Notes under the pieces: generated by a model
Database searches by the model: none
The model's input: the letters and a program-made list of their open reading frames with translations, nothing else
What the model was told of the DNA's origin: nothing
Translations under genes and position numbers: made by a program
In this document: positions 1 through 6,378 of the stretch, one piece after another
Numbering within the stretch: position 1 is the stretch's first letter
How the letters are laid out: the number at the start of each line of letters is the position of its first letter
From: Nitrospirota bacterium
GTDB lineage: Bacteria > Nitrospirota > RBG-16-64-22 > JACRHK01
Length of the DNA: 11,872 nucleotides
Assembly: GCA_016217625.1 (NCBI GenBank)
Contig: JACRHK010000151.1
Span: forward strand, 1-11,872
Reading direction: 5' to 3'

Positions 1-1
1 C

Positions 2-2047
2 AACACGCTGGCCTGCCTGCACAGCCTGACGATGGACGTCGTCCGGCAGGGCCTCTTGGGGAAGGACCTGCAAGTCCGCATCCACCTCATCGACGAGACC
101 GTCCAGCGAGTCCGGGTGGACCGAATCGCGAGGACGGCCCGGCGGCTGGGGGCCCAAACGATCGTCTGCCTGGTCGGCGTCCAGACGAACCAGTACCCCC
201 GGGCGTACGACCTAGCCATGCAGTTCCGCGCGCACGGCTTGACGGTCCTGCTGGGCGGGTTCCATGTCAGCGGCCTCCTGGCCCTCATCCCCGAGATGCC
301 TCCGGATCTTCAGACCCTCATCAACCGCGGGGTGACGATCGTCAAGGGGGAGGTGGAGGAAGCCTGGGGGGAGATCCTCCAGGCCGCCGTGGAGGGGCGA
401 CTTAAGCCCGTGTACGACTTTCTCGACGACAAGCCCGACCTCCGGCATCAGCCGATCCCCGCGATTCACCAGCGATACCTCAAGCGGTTCGCCTTCTCCA
501 AGTTCGGGACGATCGACGCCGGACGGGGCTGCCCCTTCGACTGCTCCTTCTGCACGATCATCAACGTCCAGGGCAAAAAGATGCGCTACCGCGACCCGGA
601 GCGGATCGCCGAAATTATCCGGGCACAGTACCGGAGCCACGGGGTCTACTTCTACTTCTTCACCGACGACAACTTCGCCCGCAACCCCAACTGGGAGCGG
701 ATCTTCGACACCCTCATCCGGCTCAGGGAGGAGGAGGGGATCCCGGTGGAGTTCACGATCCAGGTCGACCTCCTGTGCCACAAGATCCCCCACTTTATCC
801 GGAAGGCGTCGCGGGCCGGTTGCTCGCAGGTCTTCATCGGGATGGAGAGCATCAACACAGAGAACCTCAAGGCGGCGGCCAAGACGCAGAACAAGGTCGA
901 GGAATACCGGGACTTCATCGCGGCCTGGCACCATGCGGGGGTGGTGACCCACGTGGGATACATCATCGGCTTCCCGCACGACCGGCCCGAGACGGTGCGG
1001 GAGGATGTCCGGCGCCTGTCCGAGGAGATTCAGGTGGACATGGCCTCCTTCTTCCTGCTGACGCCGTTGCCCGGGTCGATGGACCATCTCGAGATGGTCC
1101 GGAAGGGGGAGCCGCTGGACCCCGACTACAACCGGTACGACTCCTTCCACGAAACGATCCTCCACCCCCATTTCGCTCCCGGCGAGTTGTTCCGCGCCTA
1201 CCGCGAGGCCTGGGACAACTTCTACAACTTCGACCACATGAAGGCCGCGCTCCTCAGGAGCGACGGGACCACCTACTGGAACATCTTCAAGAACTACGTC
1301 TGGTACAAGAACGGGATCCTCGAACGGGAGCACCCGATGATCACCGGCTTCTTCCGCCTCAAGCACCGCTTGGACCGGAGGCCGGGGTTCCCCGTCGAGA
1401 CCCGTTGGGCCTACGCCCGCCGCCGGTACCGGGAGATCAAGGCCCTTCTGAAAGGGTGGGCTAAGCTGTTCGTCGAGATGGAAGAGCTGTGGCTGCAGAC
1501 GCGGGGCCGGAGCCTAGCCCAGCGCGACTGGGTGCGGGAGGCCCGCCAGCGGTTGGCAGACGTGGCCCTCCAGATCCGGGGGATCGACGGCCTGGAGCTC
1601 GGGCAAGTCCGACAGCGCCTGCTCGAGCTGTTCCGGCGGAGCGGGCTTCACGCGGGCGAGTTGAAGGTCCATCTCCAGGAGATCCTCGGCCGCGTGCGCG
1701 TGGATCGCCAAAATCTCAAGCAGCAGATCGCCGACCTCCTGGCCTGGGTCGAGCGGATCGACGGCCGCGAGATGCTGGTCCAGGTCCGCGCCGAGACGGC
1801 CCGACGATCCCGGGAGGTCCTCGGCCGCCTGAACATCTTTTCCATCCGACGGATCACCTCGCGGGCCGACCTCCATGCCTATTGGACGCAGACGGTCCAA
1901 ACCTGGCGGAGCCGCCGCTTAATCCGCCTGAATCCCCTCAAGATCGCCTACTGCTTCCTCCGCGATCTCAAGATCGCCCTGCACTTCTTCTACCGGGTGT
2001 TCGTCCTCAGGACCCGCTTGGCCGAGCAGAAGCTCCATAAAGGTTAG
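2..2047 (+). CDS. B12-binding domain radical SAM protein (5' end outside window)
   Basis: This is a cobalamin-binding radical SAM enzyme whose substrate is unknown. The reading frame is open to the window edge, and the residues before the first ATG (NTLACLHSLT, positions 2-31) fit the N-terminal B12-binding fold, so the true start lies upstream. Numbering from the ATG at 32, residues about 1-125 are the Rossmann-like B12 domain (GGFHVSG at about 75). The radical SAM core follows, with the [4Fe-4S] ligands C167, C171 and C174 in GRGCPFDCSFC, then FTDDNFARN, GMESIN, GYIIGFP and TPLPGS. These motifs match a family of uncharacterised B12/rSAM proteins known from several proteobacteria and environmental phyla (from memory). 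Residues about 450-671 form a long Arg/Leu/Glu-rich helical, probably coiled-coil, tail with no Cys cluster. The regulator gene begins 69 bases downstream on the same strand and could be co-transcribed. Family assignment is firm; function is not. Confidence 0.9.
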   Translation, partial: NTLACLHSLTMDVVRQGLLGKDLQVRIHLIDETVQRVRVDRIARTARRLGAQTIVCLVGVQTNQYPRAYDLAMQFRAHGLTVLLGGFHVSGLLALIPEMPPDLQTLINRGVTIVKGEVEEAWGEILQAAVEGRLKPVYDFLDDKPDLRHQPIPAIHQRYLKRFAFSKFGTIDAGRGCPFDCSFCTIINVQGKKMRYRDPERIAEIIRAQYRSHGVYFYFFTDDNFARNPNWERIFDTLIRLREEEGIPVEFTIQVDLLCHKIPHFIRKASRAGCSQVFIGMESINTENLKAAAKTQNKVEEYRDFIAAWHHAGVVTHVGYIIGFPHDRPETVREDVRRLSEEIQVDMASFFLLTPLPGSMDHLEMVRKGEPLDPDYNRYDSFHETILHPHFAPGELFRAYREAWDNFYNFDHMKAALLRSDGTTYWNIFKNYVWYKNGILEREHPMITGFFRLKHRLDRRPGFPVETRWAYARRRYREIKALLKGWAKLFVEMEELWLQTRGRSLAQRDWVREARQRLADVALQIRGIDGLELGQVRQRLLELFRRSGLHAGELKVHLQEILGRVRVDRQNLKQQIADLLAWVERIDGREMLVQVRAETARRSREVLGRLNIFSIRRITSRADLHAYWTQTVQTWRSRRLIRLNPLKIAYCFLRDLKIALHFFYRVFVLRTRLAEQKLHKG

Positions 2048-2077
2048 CGGGCGAGAAGCGCCCGATCGCGTGCGATC
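2048..2077 (+). promoter_or_regulatory. Inverted repeats between radical SAM and crp-like genes
   Basis: Directly after the radical SAM stop codon, CGGGCG (2048-2053) and CGCCCG (2059-2064) can form a 6-bp stem without a following T-run, so it is a weak terminator at best. It abuts a perfect palindrome, GATCGC-GT-GCGATC (2064-2077), lying 39 bases before the GTG start of the regulator. Its position suits an operator, for example for autoregulation, but nothing else supports that. In high-GC DNA a short palindrome like this can be chance. Confidence 0.3.
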
Positions 2078-2116
2078 CGATGGGCTTCGGACCGCCCCAG
2101 ATCCGAAGGCGTCGGG

Positions 2117-2815
2117 GTGGCGTTGAAGAACAAGCTCTGGCACCTCAAACAGATCCGCCTGTTTGCCGACCTGCCGGCGGACACCCTGGAGCGCCTCGAC
2201 CGGGCGGCCGGGATGAAGGCCGTCAAGCGGCACCAGCCGATCTACCTCCCCGGCGATCTGGGCGATGCCGTGTACCTTCTGAAATCCGGCCGGGTGAAGA
2301 TCTCCCGCCTCTCTCCGGAGGGGAAGGAGCTGACGCTGGCGATCCTGGATCCGGGGGAGATCTTCGGCGAGGTAGACGCCCTCCAGGGCGCGCTGCGCGA
2401 TGAGGTGGCCGAGGCGCTGGAAGACACGGTCCTCTGTATCGTGCCGCGGAGCGAGTTCGAGGCCCTGCTGCAACGTACGCCCGGCCTGGCGCTCCGGCTC
2501 ACGAAGCTCATCGGCCTGCGCCTCCGGCGGATCGAGAGCCGGGTGGAAGACCTCGTCTTTCGCGACGTGCCGACCCGCCTCGCCCACCTCCTCCTGGATC
2601 TGGCCCGCGACCTGGGCGTGGAGGATCAGCGGGGCCTGCTCCTCCGGGCCCGGTTCAGCCACCGCGATCTGGCCAACCTCATCGGCTCCACCCGCGAGAC
2701 CGTCAGCCTGACCCTGGGGGAGTTCCGGCGGGAAGGACTCGTGGAGACCGAGGGACGGCAGATCGTCATCCGGAACCGGGAGGGGTTGGCGCGGCTTGCC
2801 GGACAGGGTGGTTAG
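2117..2815 (+). CDS. Crp/Fnr family transcriptional regulator
   Basis: This is a 232-residue cytoplasmic DNA-binding regulator. Residues about 15-110 form the cyclic-nucleotide-binding-type beta barrel (FADLPADTL; GDAVYLLKSGRVKIS; GEIFGEVDALQG). A dimerisation helix follows (about 112-148), then a Crp-type winged helix-turn-helix (about 178-220) with FSHRDLANLIGSTRETVS, the expected recognition helix. The phosphate-binding cassette keeps Gly84-Glu85 and has Arg94 but lacks the usual Arg-Ser/Thr pair, so the effector may not be cAMP. There is no N-terminal Cys cluster, which argues against an Fnr-type iron-sulfur oxygen sensor. The start is GTG, with GAAGG seven bases upstream (2105-2109). It lies on the same strand and 69 bases after the radical SAM gene. 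Its target genes cannot be inferred from this window. Confidence 0.9.
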   Translation: MALKNKLWHLKQIRLFADLPADTLERLDRAAGMKAVKRHQPIYLPGDLGDAVYLLKSGRVKISRLSPEGKELTLAILDPGEIFGEVDALQGALRDEVAEALEDTVLCIVPRSEFEALLQRTPGLALRLTKLIGLRLRRIESRVEDLVFRDVPTRLAHLLLDLARDLGVEDQRGLLLRARFSHRDLANLIGSTRETVSLTLGEFRREGLVETEGRQIVIRNREGLARLAGQGG

Positions 2816-2829
2816 GTCGCTAACTGTTA

Positions 2830-2890
2830 GAGGTTTGAGGTTTGAGGCAAAAGAGAAAGCATTGGCCTCCAACCTTTAGCCTCCAACCTC
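2830..2890. repeat. Imperfect hairpin repeat of GAGGTTTGAGG type
   Basis: Tandem GAGGTTT/GAGGTTTGAGGC units (2830-2848) face GCCTCCAACCTTTAGCCTCCAACCTC-type units (2865-2890), so the region can fold into an imperfect hairpin with purine-rich and pyrimidine-rich arms around a 16-base loop. It begins 14 bases after the crp-like stop codon. It resembles REP-type intergenic repeats, and could also act as a weak terminator or mRNA 3' end stabiliser. It is not part of any credible coding sequence. Confidence 0.6.
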
Positions 2891-2926
2891 TCCCAATGGC
2901 CATGCAACCCAATCACCTATCAATCT

Positions 2927-3189
2927 ATGGTTCTCGTCATCGATGCCGATCTCACCCATCGCCAGCTCCTGGTGGCCCAGCTCCGGGAGGAGGGGGTCGA
3001 GGCGGAAGGGGCGCCGAGTCCCAGGAGATCCTGGCGCGGCTTGCGGAGCGCTCCTTCCTGGTGGTCATCGCGGCCGCCTGGCAGCGGGAGGCCTGGGGGT
3101 TCTTGGGGTGGCCCCGTTTGCAGGTGCTTCAGCGGCCCGTGAGCATCGGAGAGATCGCGGAGGCGGTGAAGGCCTCTTTCTACACGTAG
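2927..3189 (+). pseudogene. Frameshifted response-regulator receiver-like remnant
   Basis: From the ATG at 2927 the frame reads MVLVIDADLTHRQLLVAQLR, a typical opening of a CheY-like receiver (VLVIDAD holds the acidic cluster after strand 1). After about residue 29 the sense is lost in that frame, but in the next frame from about 3010 it resumes as AESQEILARLAERSF and LVVIAAAW, ending in LQRPVSIGEIAEAVKASF and a TAG at 3187-3189, which looks like the receiver C-terminal helix. The switch lies near 3008-3013, in a GGGGCGCC run. Even when joined, the product would be only about 87 residues, shorter than the usual 110-120, with no clear phosphoacceptor Asp segment. No ribosome-binding site is evident. 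It is probably a decayed receiver gene, or a short gene with a sequencing indel. Its last 10 bases overlap the convergent PIN toxin gene. Confidence 0.55.
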
Positions 3190-3644
3190 CTGTCAAGGAG
3201 CAATACGGCGATCCCTTCCGCCTTCAGACTGCGCAGACGGGCATCGTTCGTCAACAACGCCTGTGCCTGTTGATTGAGCGCCGTGGCCGTGAGCAGCGCG
3301 TCCGGCGCGCGGATGCCATACCGAGCACGCAGGCGCGCAGCCTCTTTGGCGATGGGATAGTCCGGGGGAATCAGCGCCGTGTTGGGGAGGGTGAGGAGGA
3401 AGCGTTCACATGCTTCCACTCGATGACGCGGTCCTTCGGCAAAGGGCTGGACGAGCAGCTCGGTGATCGTGATGGTGGACAAGATGGCCATCGGGGAACC
3501 TTCGGCGATGGCGGTAAAGGCCGCCTCGGTCAACTGCGAATAGGGACTGAGATCTTCGAGGTGGTAAATCAAAATCGGGGTGTCCAGCGCCACCTTGGCG
3601 AACCGTTTCAGATCCGCCAAGAACATGTCTCTTCTTACTGCCAT
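3180..3644 (-). CDS. vapC: PIN-domain toxin ribonuclease (VapC-like)
   Basis: This 154-residue PIN-domain protein is probably the RNase toxin of a type II toxin-antitoxin pair. The conserved acidic residues of the Mg-dependent active site are present in order: D21 (ALDTPILIY), E62 (TITELLVQP), D115 (IRAPDALLTA) and D134 (LLTNDARL). The chosen ATG at 3644 overlaps the end of the antitoxin gene, the usual arrangement for translational coupling. An ATG at 3626, eight bases past the antitoxin stop and six codons shorter, is an alternative with AGAAGAG upstream. The gene is visibly less GC-rich than its neighbours, as expected for a mobile toxin-antitoxin pair. The family is certain. The VapC name follows convention for PIN/AbrB pairs; the RNA target is unknown. 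Confidence 0.88.
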   Translation of the reverse strand: MAVRRDMFLADLKRFAKVALDTPILIYHLEDLSPYSQLTEAAFTAIAEGSPMAILSTITITELLVQPFAEGPRHRVEACERFLLTLPNTALIPPDYPIAKEAARLRARYGIRAPDALLTATALNQQAQALLTNDARLRSLKAEGIAVLLLDSYV

Positions 3645-3880
3645 GAACGCCGTTCCGCATCGAGATAGCGTCCTACTGCCCGCTTGTCCTTCCCCCACGT
3701 TCCCTTCAGCAGTCCTCGAGTGGCGCGGGCGTATTCTTCGGAAGGCGTGAGATAGACTCTTTTCCCTTCAAGGGTCACCAGGATCTCGTCTCCCTCCTTG
3801 ATTCCCAACGCTTCGCGCATCTCTTTCGGGATTACGAATTGTCCCTTCTTGTTGAGTCTTACCGATTTATAAATCATCAT
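3635..3880 (-). CDS. vapB: AbrB/SpoVT-type antitoxin (VapB-like)
   Basis: This is an 81-residue antitoxin and DNA-binding autoregulator. Residues about 5-50 are a swapped-hairpin AbrB domain (VRLNKKGQFVIPKEMREALG, then GDEILVTLEGKRVYL); the GQFVIPKEMR segment is diagnostic. The Arg/Lys-rich C-terminus (about 52-81) would be the toxin-binding tail. There are two adjacent ATGs (3880 and 3877); GGGAG lies five bases before the first, which was chosen. A TATAAT promoter and a 13-bp palindrome lie directly upstream, fitting autorepression by the complex. The stop codon lies inside the toxin gene. Confidence 0.88.
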   Translation of the reverse strand: MMIYKSVRLNKKGQFVIPKEMREALGIKEGDEILVTLEGKRVYLTPSEEYARATRGLLKGTWGKDKRAVGRYLDAERRSWQ

Positions 3881-3900
3881 ACACGCTCCCTTTTTGTTGG

Positions 3901-3929
3901 ATTATACAATAATTGTAGGAATCATGCAA
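3901..3929 (-). promoter_or_regulatory. Promoter of the vapBC pair
   Basis: Reading the minus strand, a perfect TATAAT -10 box (3901-3906) stands 17 bases from TTGCAT (3924-3929), a half-matching -35 box. The expected start near 3894 would leave a 14-base leader containing the GGGAG ribosome-binding site. The -35 box overlaps the 3' end of pgl, so the pair appears to be a self-contained transcription unit. It is an A/T-rich patch in otherwise GC-rich DNA. Confidence 0.65.
3905..3917. promoter_or_regulatory. Palindromic operator candidate for VapB
   Basis: TACAAT-A-ATTGTA is a perfect 13-bp palindrome. It overlaps two bases of the -10 box and runs into the spacer of the vapBC promoter. Type II antitoxins with AbrB domains commonly repress their own promoter by binding such palindromes. 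The assignment is by position and symmetry only. Confidence 0.5.
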
Positions 3930-4764
3930 GAGGACGCCTCCTCAGCCTGTCCTTCTTGACCATCCCTCTTGCAGCCTGTGATGCGCGCGCCGAATCGGTG
4001 GGGCCAGATGCCTCTTCATCGGCGAAGACGTAAACCTTCCCTTCCGCGGGCTGAATCCGCTGGGCGGGCAGGAGGGGGTGGGAAGGCTCTTCGGCGAGGA
4101 CGCGCTTGAGGATGGCGGCTTTCTCTCTGCCCGCGACAAGGAACATGATTTGGGCGGCGTGGTTGAGGACGGGGAGCGTGAGCGTCAGGCGGTGCGCCTG
4201 CAACTGTTCCACGAAAGGAGACGCGACCCAGCGCGCTGTCTCCTCCAAGGCGGAAGACCCCGGGAAGAGGGAAGCGACATGGCCGTCCGCGCCGATCCCC
4301 AAGATGACCGCATCGAATCGAGGCCATTCCCCGGCGGCAACTTGAAAGCATGCCCTGAGTTCACGCTCATAGTCTACGGCGGCCGTTTGGGGATCAATCT
4401 CCCCCCGCATCCGGTGGATGTTCTCCGGGGGGATTGGGACCTTGGAGATCAGGTCCTCGTGGGCCATCCGGTAGTTGCTCTCCGGGTGGTCCGGCGGGAC
4501 GCACCGCTCATCCCCCCAAAACAGATGCACCAGGTTCCAGGGGATCGCTTCAACGAAGGGCGGACGGGCCAGGGCGCGATAGAGAGCCCGAGGCGTTGTT
4601 CCCACTGCCAGGGCCAGGGTGGCGCGGCCCCGGCGCTCAACCGCTTCGCGGATCAGCCGGCTGACCAGCGCCGCTGCCTGCCGGCCGAGGTCTTCCAGAT
4701 TCCGGCAGACCGTGAGAGTCCTAGTACCGTTCCAACTATTTATGACAACTTTTTCGTTTCGCAT
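3922..4764 (-). CDS. pgl: 6-phosphogluconolactonase
   Basis: This enzyme hydrolyses 6-phosphogluconolactone to 6-phosphogluconate, the second oxidative pentose phosphate step, in the cytoplasm. The 280-residue protein has the DevB/SOL-type signatures: LALAVGTTPRALYRAL (the phosphate loop, where the common GG is VG), VHLFWGDERCVPPDHPESNY, and GIGADGHVASLFPGS with the catalytic region Asp/His. The first 14 residues are encoded by the MITE-like element inserted at the zwf/pgl junction; recognisable family sequence begins at TLTVCRNLEDL. No other ATG, GTG or TTG is available in frame before the phosphate loop, so the ATG at 4764 inside the element is the only plausible start, although its ribosome-binding site is poor. 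It is the last gene of the pgi-gnd-zwf-pgl operon. The basic C-terminal tail (KKDRLRRRPLA) is unusual but probably harmless. Confidence 0.9.
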   Translation of the reverse strand: MRNEKVVINSWNGTRTLTVCRNLEDLGRQAAALVSRLIREAVERRGRATLALAVGTTPRALYRALARPPFVEAIPWNLVHLFWGDERCVPPDHPESNYRMAHEDLISKVPIPPENIHRMRGEIDPQTAAVDYERELRACFQVAAGEWPRFDAVILGIGADGHVASLFPGSSALEETARWVASPFVEQLQAHRLTLTLPVLNHAAQIMFLVAGREKAAILKRVLAEEPSHPLLPAQRIQPAEGKVYVFADEEASGPTDSARASQAARGMVKKDRLRRRPLA

Positions 4765-4828
4765 GGCCTTGGCTGCCTTCGGAAAAGGATCCGCCTAAAT
4801 TTGCCAAATCAAGTTGGAACGGCACTAG
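4721..4828. mobile_element. MITE-like inverted-repeat element at zwf/pgl junction
   Basis: CTAGTACCGTTCCAACT (4721-4737) and AGTTGGAACGGCACTAG (4812-4828) are terminal inverted repeats matching at 16 of 17 positions, enclosing a 108-bp segment that is much more AT-rich than the flanks and encodes no transposase. The outermost CTAG at both ends may be a 4-bp target duplication; IS5-group elements use YTAR targets, so mobilisation by such a transposase is a possibility, not a demonstration. One end provides the TAG stop codon of zwf and the interior provides the ATG of pgl. Confidence 0.75.
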
Positions 4829-6378
4829 AGGCGCCGCCAGCGGCGTCCATCGCGCTCCAAAAGGGTGTCGGCTTCCTTGGGCCCCCAGCTCCCGGCCGGA
4901 TAGTCGGGGAAGGCGGGCGGGGTCGCTTCCCAGTGTTCCAGCAAGGGGGCGAGGAACGCCCACGAGTGGTCCACCCAGTCCCGCCGGGCGAAGAGGGTCT
5001 GATCCCCCGCCATGCAATCCAGGAGGAGCCGCTCGTAGGCCTCCGGCGAGGGGATCTTAAAGGCGCCCCGGTAGCTGAAGTCCATCGTCACGGTCCCCAT
5101 GCAGAGCTTGGGGCCGGGGTGCTTGGCCTGGAAGGTGAGGGAGATCCCCTCCTCGGGCTGGATGGCGAAGACGAGCGTGTTGGGTTGGATCGCTTCCGTC
5201 ATGAGCGGCTGGAAGAGGAGGTGGGGGACCCGTTTGAACTCGACGGCAATCTCCGCGGCCTGGCGGGCCAGCCGCTTCCCCGATCGAAGGTAGAAGGGGA
5301 CCCCCTGCCAGCGCCAGTTGGCCACGGAGAGCTTGACCGCGGCGAACGTCTCGGTGGAGGAGCCGTTCGCCACCCCCGGCTCGCTCCGGTAGCCGCCGAC
5401 TTCCCGGCCCTGAATAATCCCTGGGGCGTATTGACCGCGAACGGCGCAGCGATTGAGAGCCTCCGGAGCCAGGGGGCGGAGGGATCGGAGAACCTTGGTC
5501 TTCTCGTCCCGGACGCGATCGGCCTCGAAGCCGGCCGGCGGCTCCATGGCGGCCAGACAGAGAAGCTGCAACAGGTGGTTCTGGAAGATGTCCCGGAGTG
5601 CCCCGGTCCCTTCATAGTAACCGGCCCGCCGTTCCACGCCGACCTCTTCCGCCACGGTGATCTGGACGTGATCGATGTACCGCCGGTTCCAGATCGGCTC
5701 GAAGATGGCATTGGCAAAGCGGAAGAACAGGATGTTCTGGACGGTCTCCTTCCCCAGGTAGTGATCGATCCGGTAGACCTGCTCTTCCTGAAAGACCTCG
5801 GCCACCAGCCGGTTGAGGGCTTGAGCCGTGGCGAGGTCGCGGCCATACGGCTTTTCGATGACGATCCGGACCCATCCCCCCTGGGAAGCATGGTTCAGGC
5901 CGGCGGCGCCGATCTGTTGGATGATGCCGGAATAAAGGGTCGGCGGCGTGGCCAGGTAGTAGAGGTGATTGCCGCCGGTCCCGTGGGCGCGGTCCAGCTC
6001 GCGCAAGCGGGCCTCTAGTCGGGCATAATATCCGCGCTACTGCGAGTCGCCTGCGAGATAGTAAAAGCGGGCCAGAAACCCCTCGGGCACCGAGGAGAGC
6101 CCCACGGCGTTCGCCACGGATTGGCGAAAGGCCCGATCGTCCAATGGCGTCCGTCCGGAGCCGACCACATACCACCCCTCCGGCAGGGACCCACTGCGGC
6201 TCAGATGGAACAGGGCGGGGATGAGCTTGCGATGGGTCAGATCGCCGGAGGCGCCGAAGACGATGAGGCCGAACGGCTCGGGCAGGGGCTCGATGCAGAC
6301 GACCCGATGGGTCAGGGTCTCCGTGAGCCCGGCCTGAAGGGTTTCCTCAAGTCTTTCGGGATTCATGGCGGGGCTCAT
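4825..6378 (-). pseudogene. zwf: Glucose-6-phosphate 1-dehydrogenase interrupted by an in-frame TAG
   Basis: Zwf oxidises glucose-6-phosphate to 6-phosphogluconolactone with reduction of NAD(P)+. The frame is continuous over about 517 residues, a normal length, except for one TAG at 6037-6039 (codon 114). Before it, residues 41-51 carry the coenzyme-binding FGASGDLTHRK. After it come EKPYGRD (about 175-181) and the active-site signature RIDHYLGKE (203-211), then a complete C-terminus ending [17 protein letters not shown]. As written the gene yields either a 113-residue stub or, by restart at the ATG at 6006, a 393-residue protein lacking the nucleotide-binding domain, neither likely to be active. 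The start is ATG 6378, with AAGGA 11 bases upstream; ATG 6366 is the alternative. The 5' end overlaps gnd by 32 bases, indicating coupling. The stop codon is donated by the MITE-like element. A sequencing error, true nonsense mutation or readthrough could explain the TAG. Confidence 0.88.

Noticed and set aside
212..1366. Long minus-strand open frame inside the radical SAM gene
   Set aside because: It is antisense to a gene with an intact CxxxCxxC motif and is low-complexity (Val/Asp/Glu/Leu-rich), as expected of a shadow frame.
2830..2890. CRISPR-like repeats
   Set aside because: The units are short, imperfect and inverted, with no regular spacers and no cas genes nearby.
2842..3189. A continuous 115-residue protein from the TTG at 2842
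   Set aside because: Its first half is translated from the hairpin repeat and is Gly/Pro/Arg-rich nonsense; only the part after about 3010 resembles a receiver domain.
4078..6018. Long plus-strand open frame opposite pgl and zwf
   Set aside because: It is antisense to genes with clear catalytic motifs, crosses the MITE-like element, and reads as Gly/Pro/Arg-rich text with no domain. High GC content produces such shadow frames.
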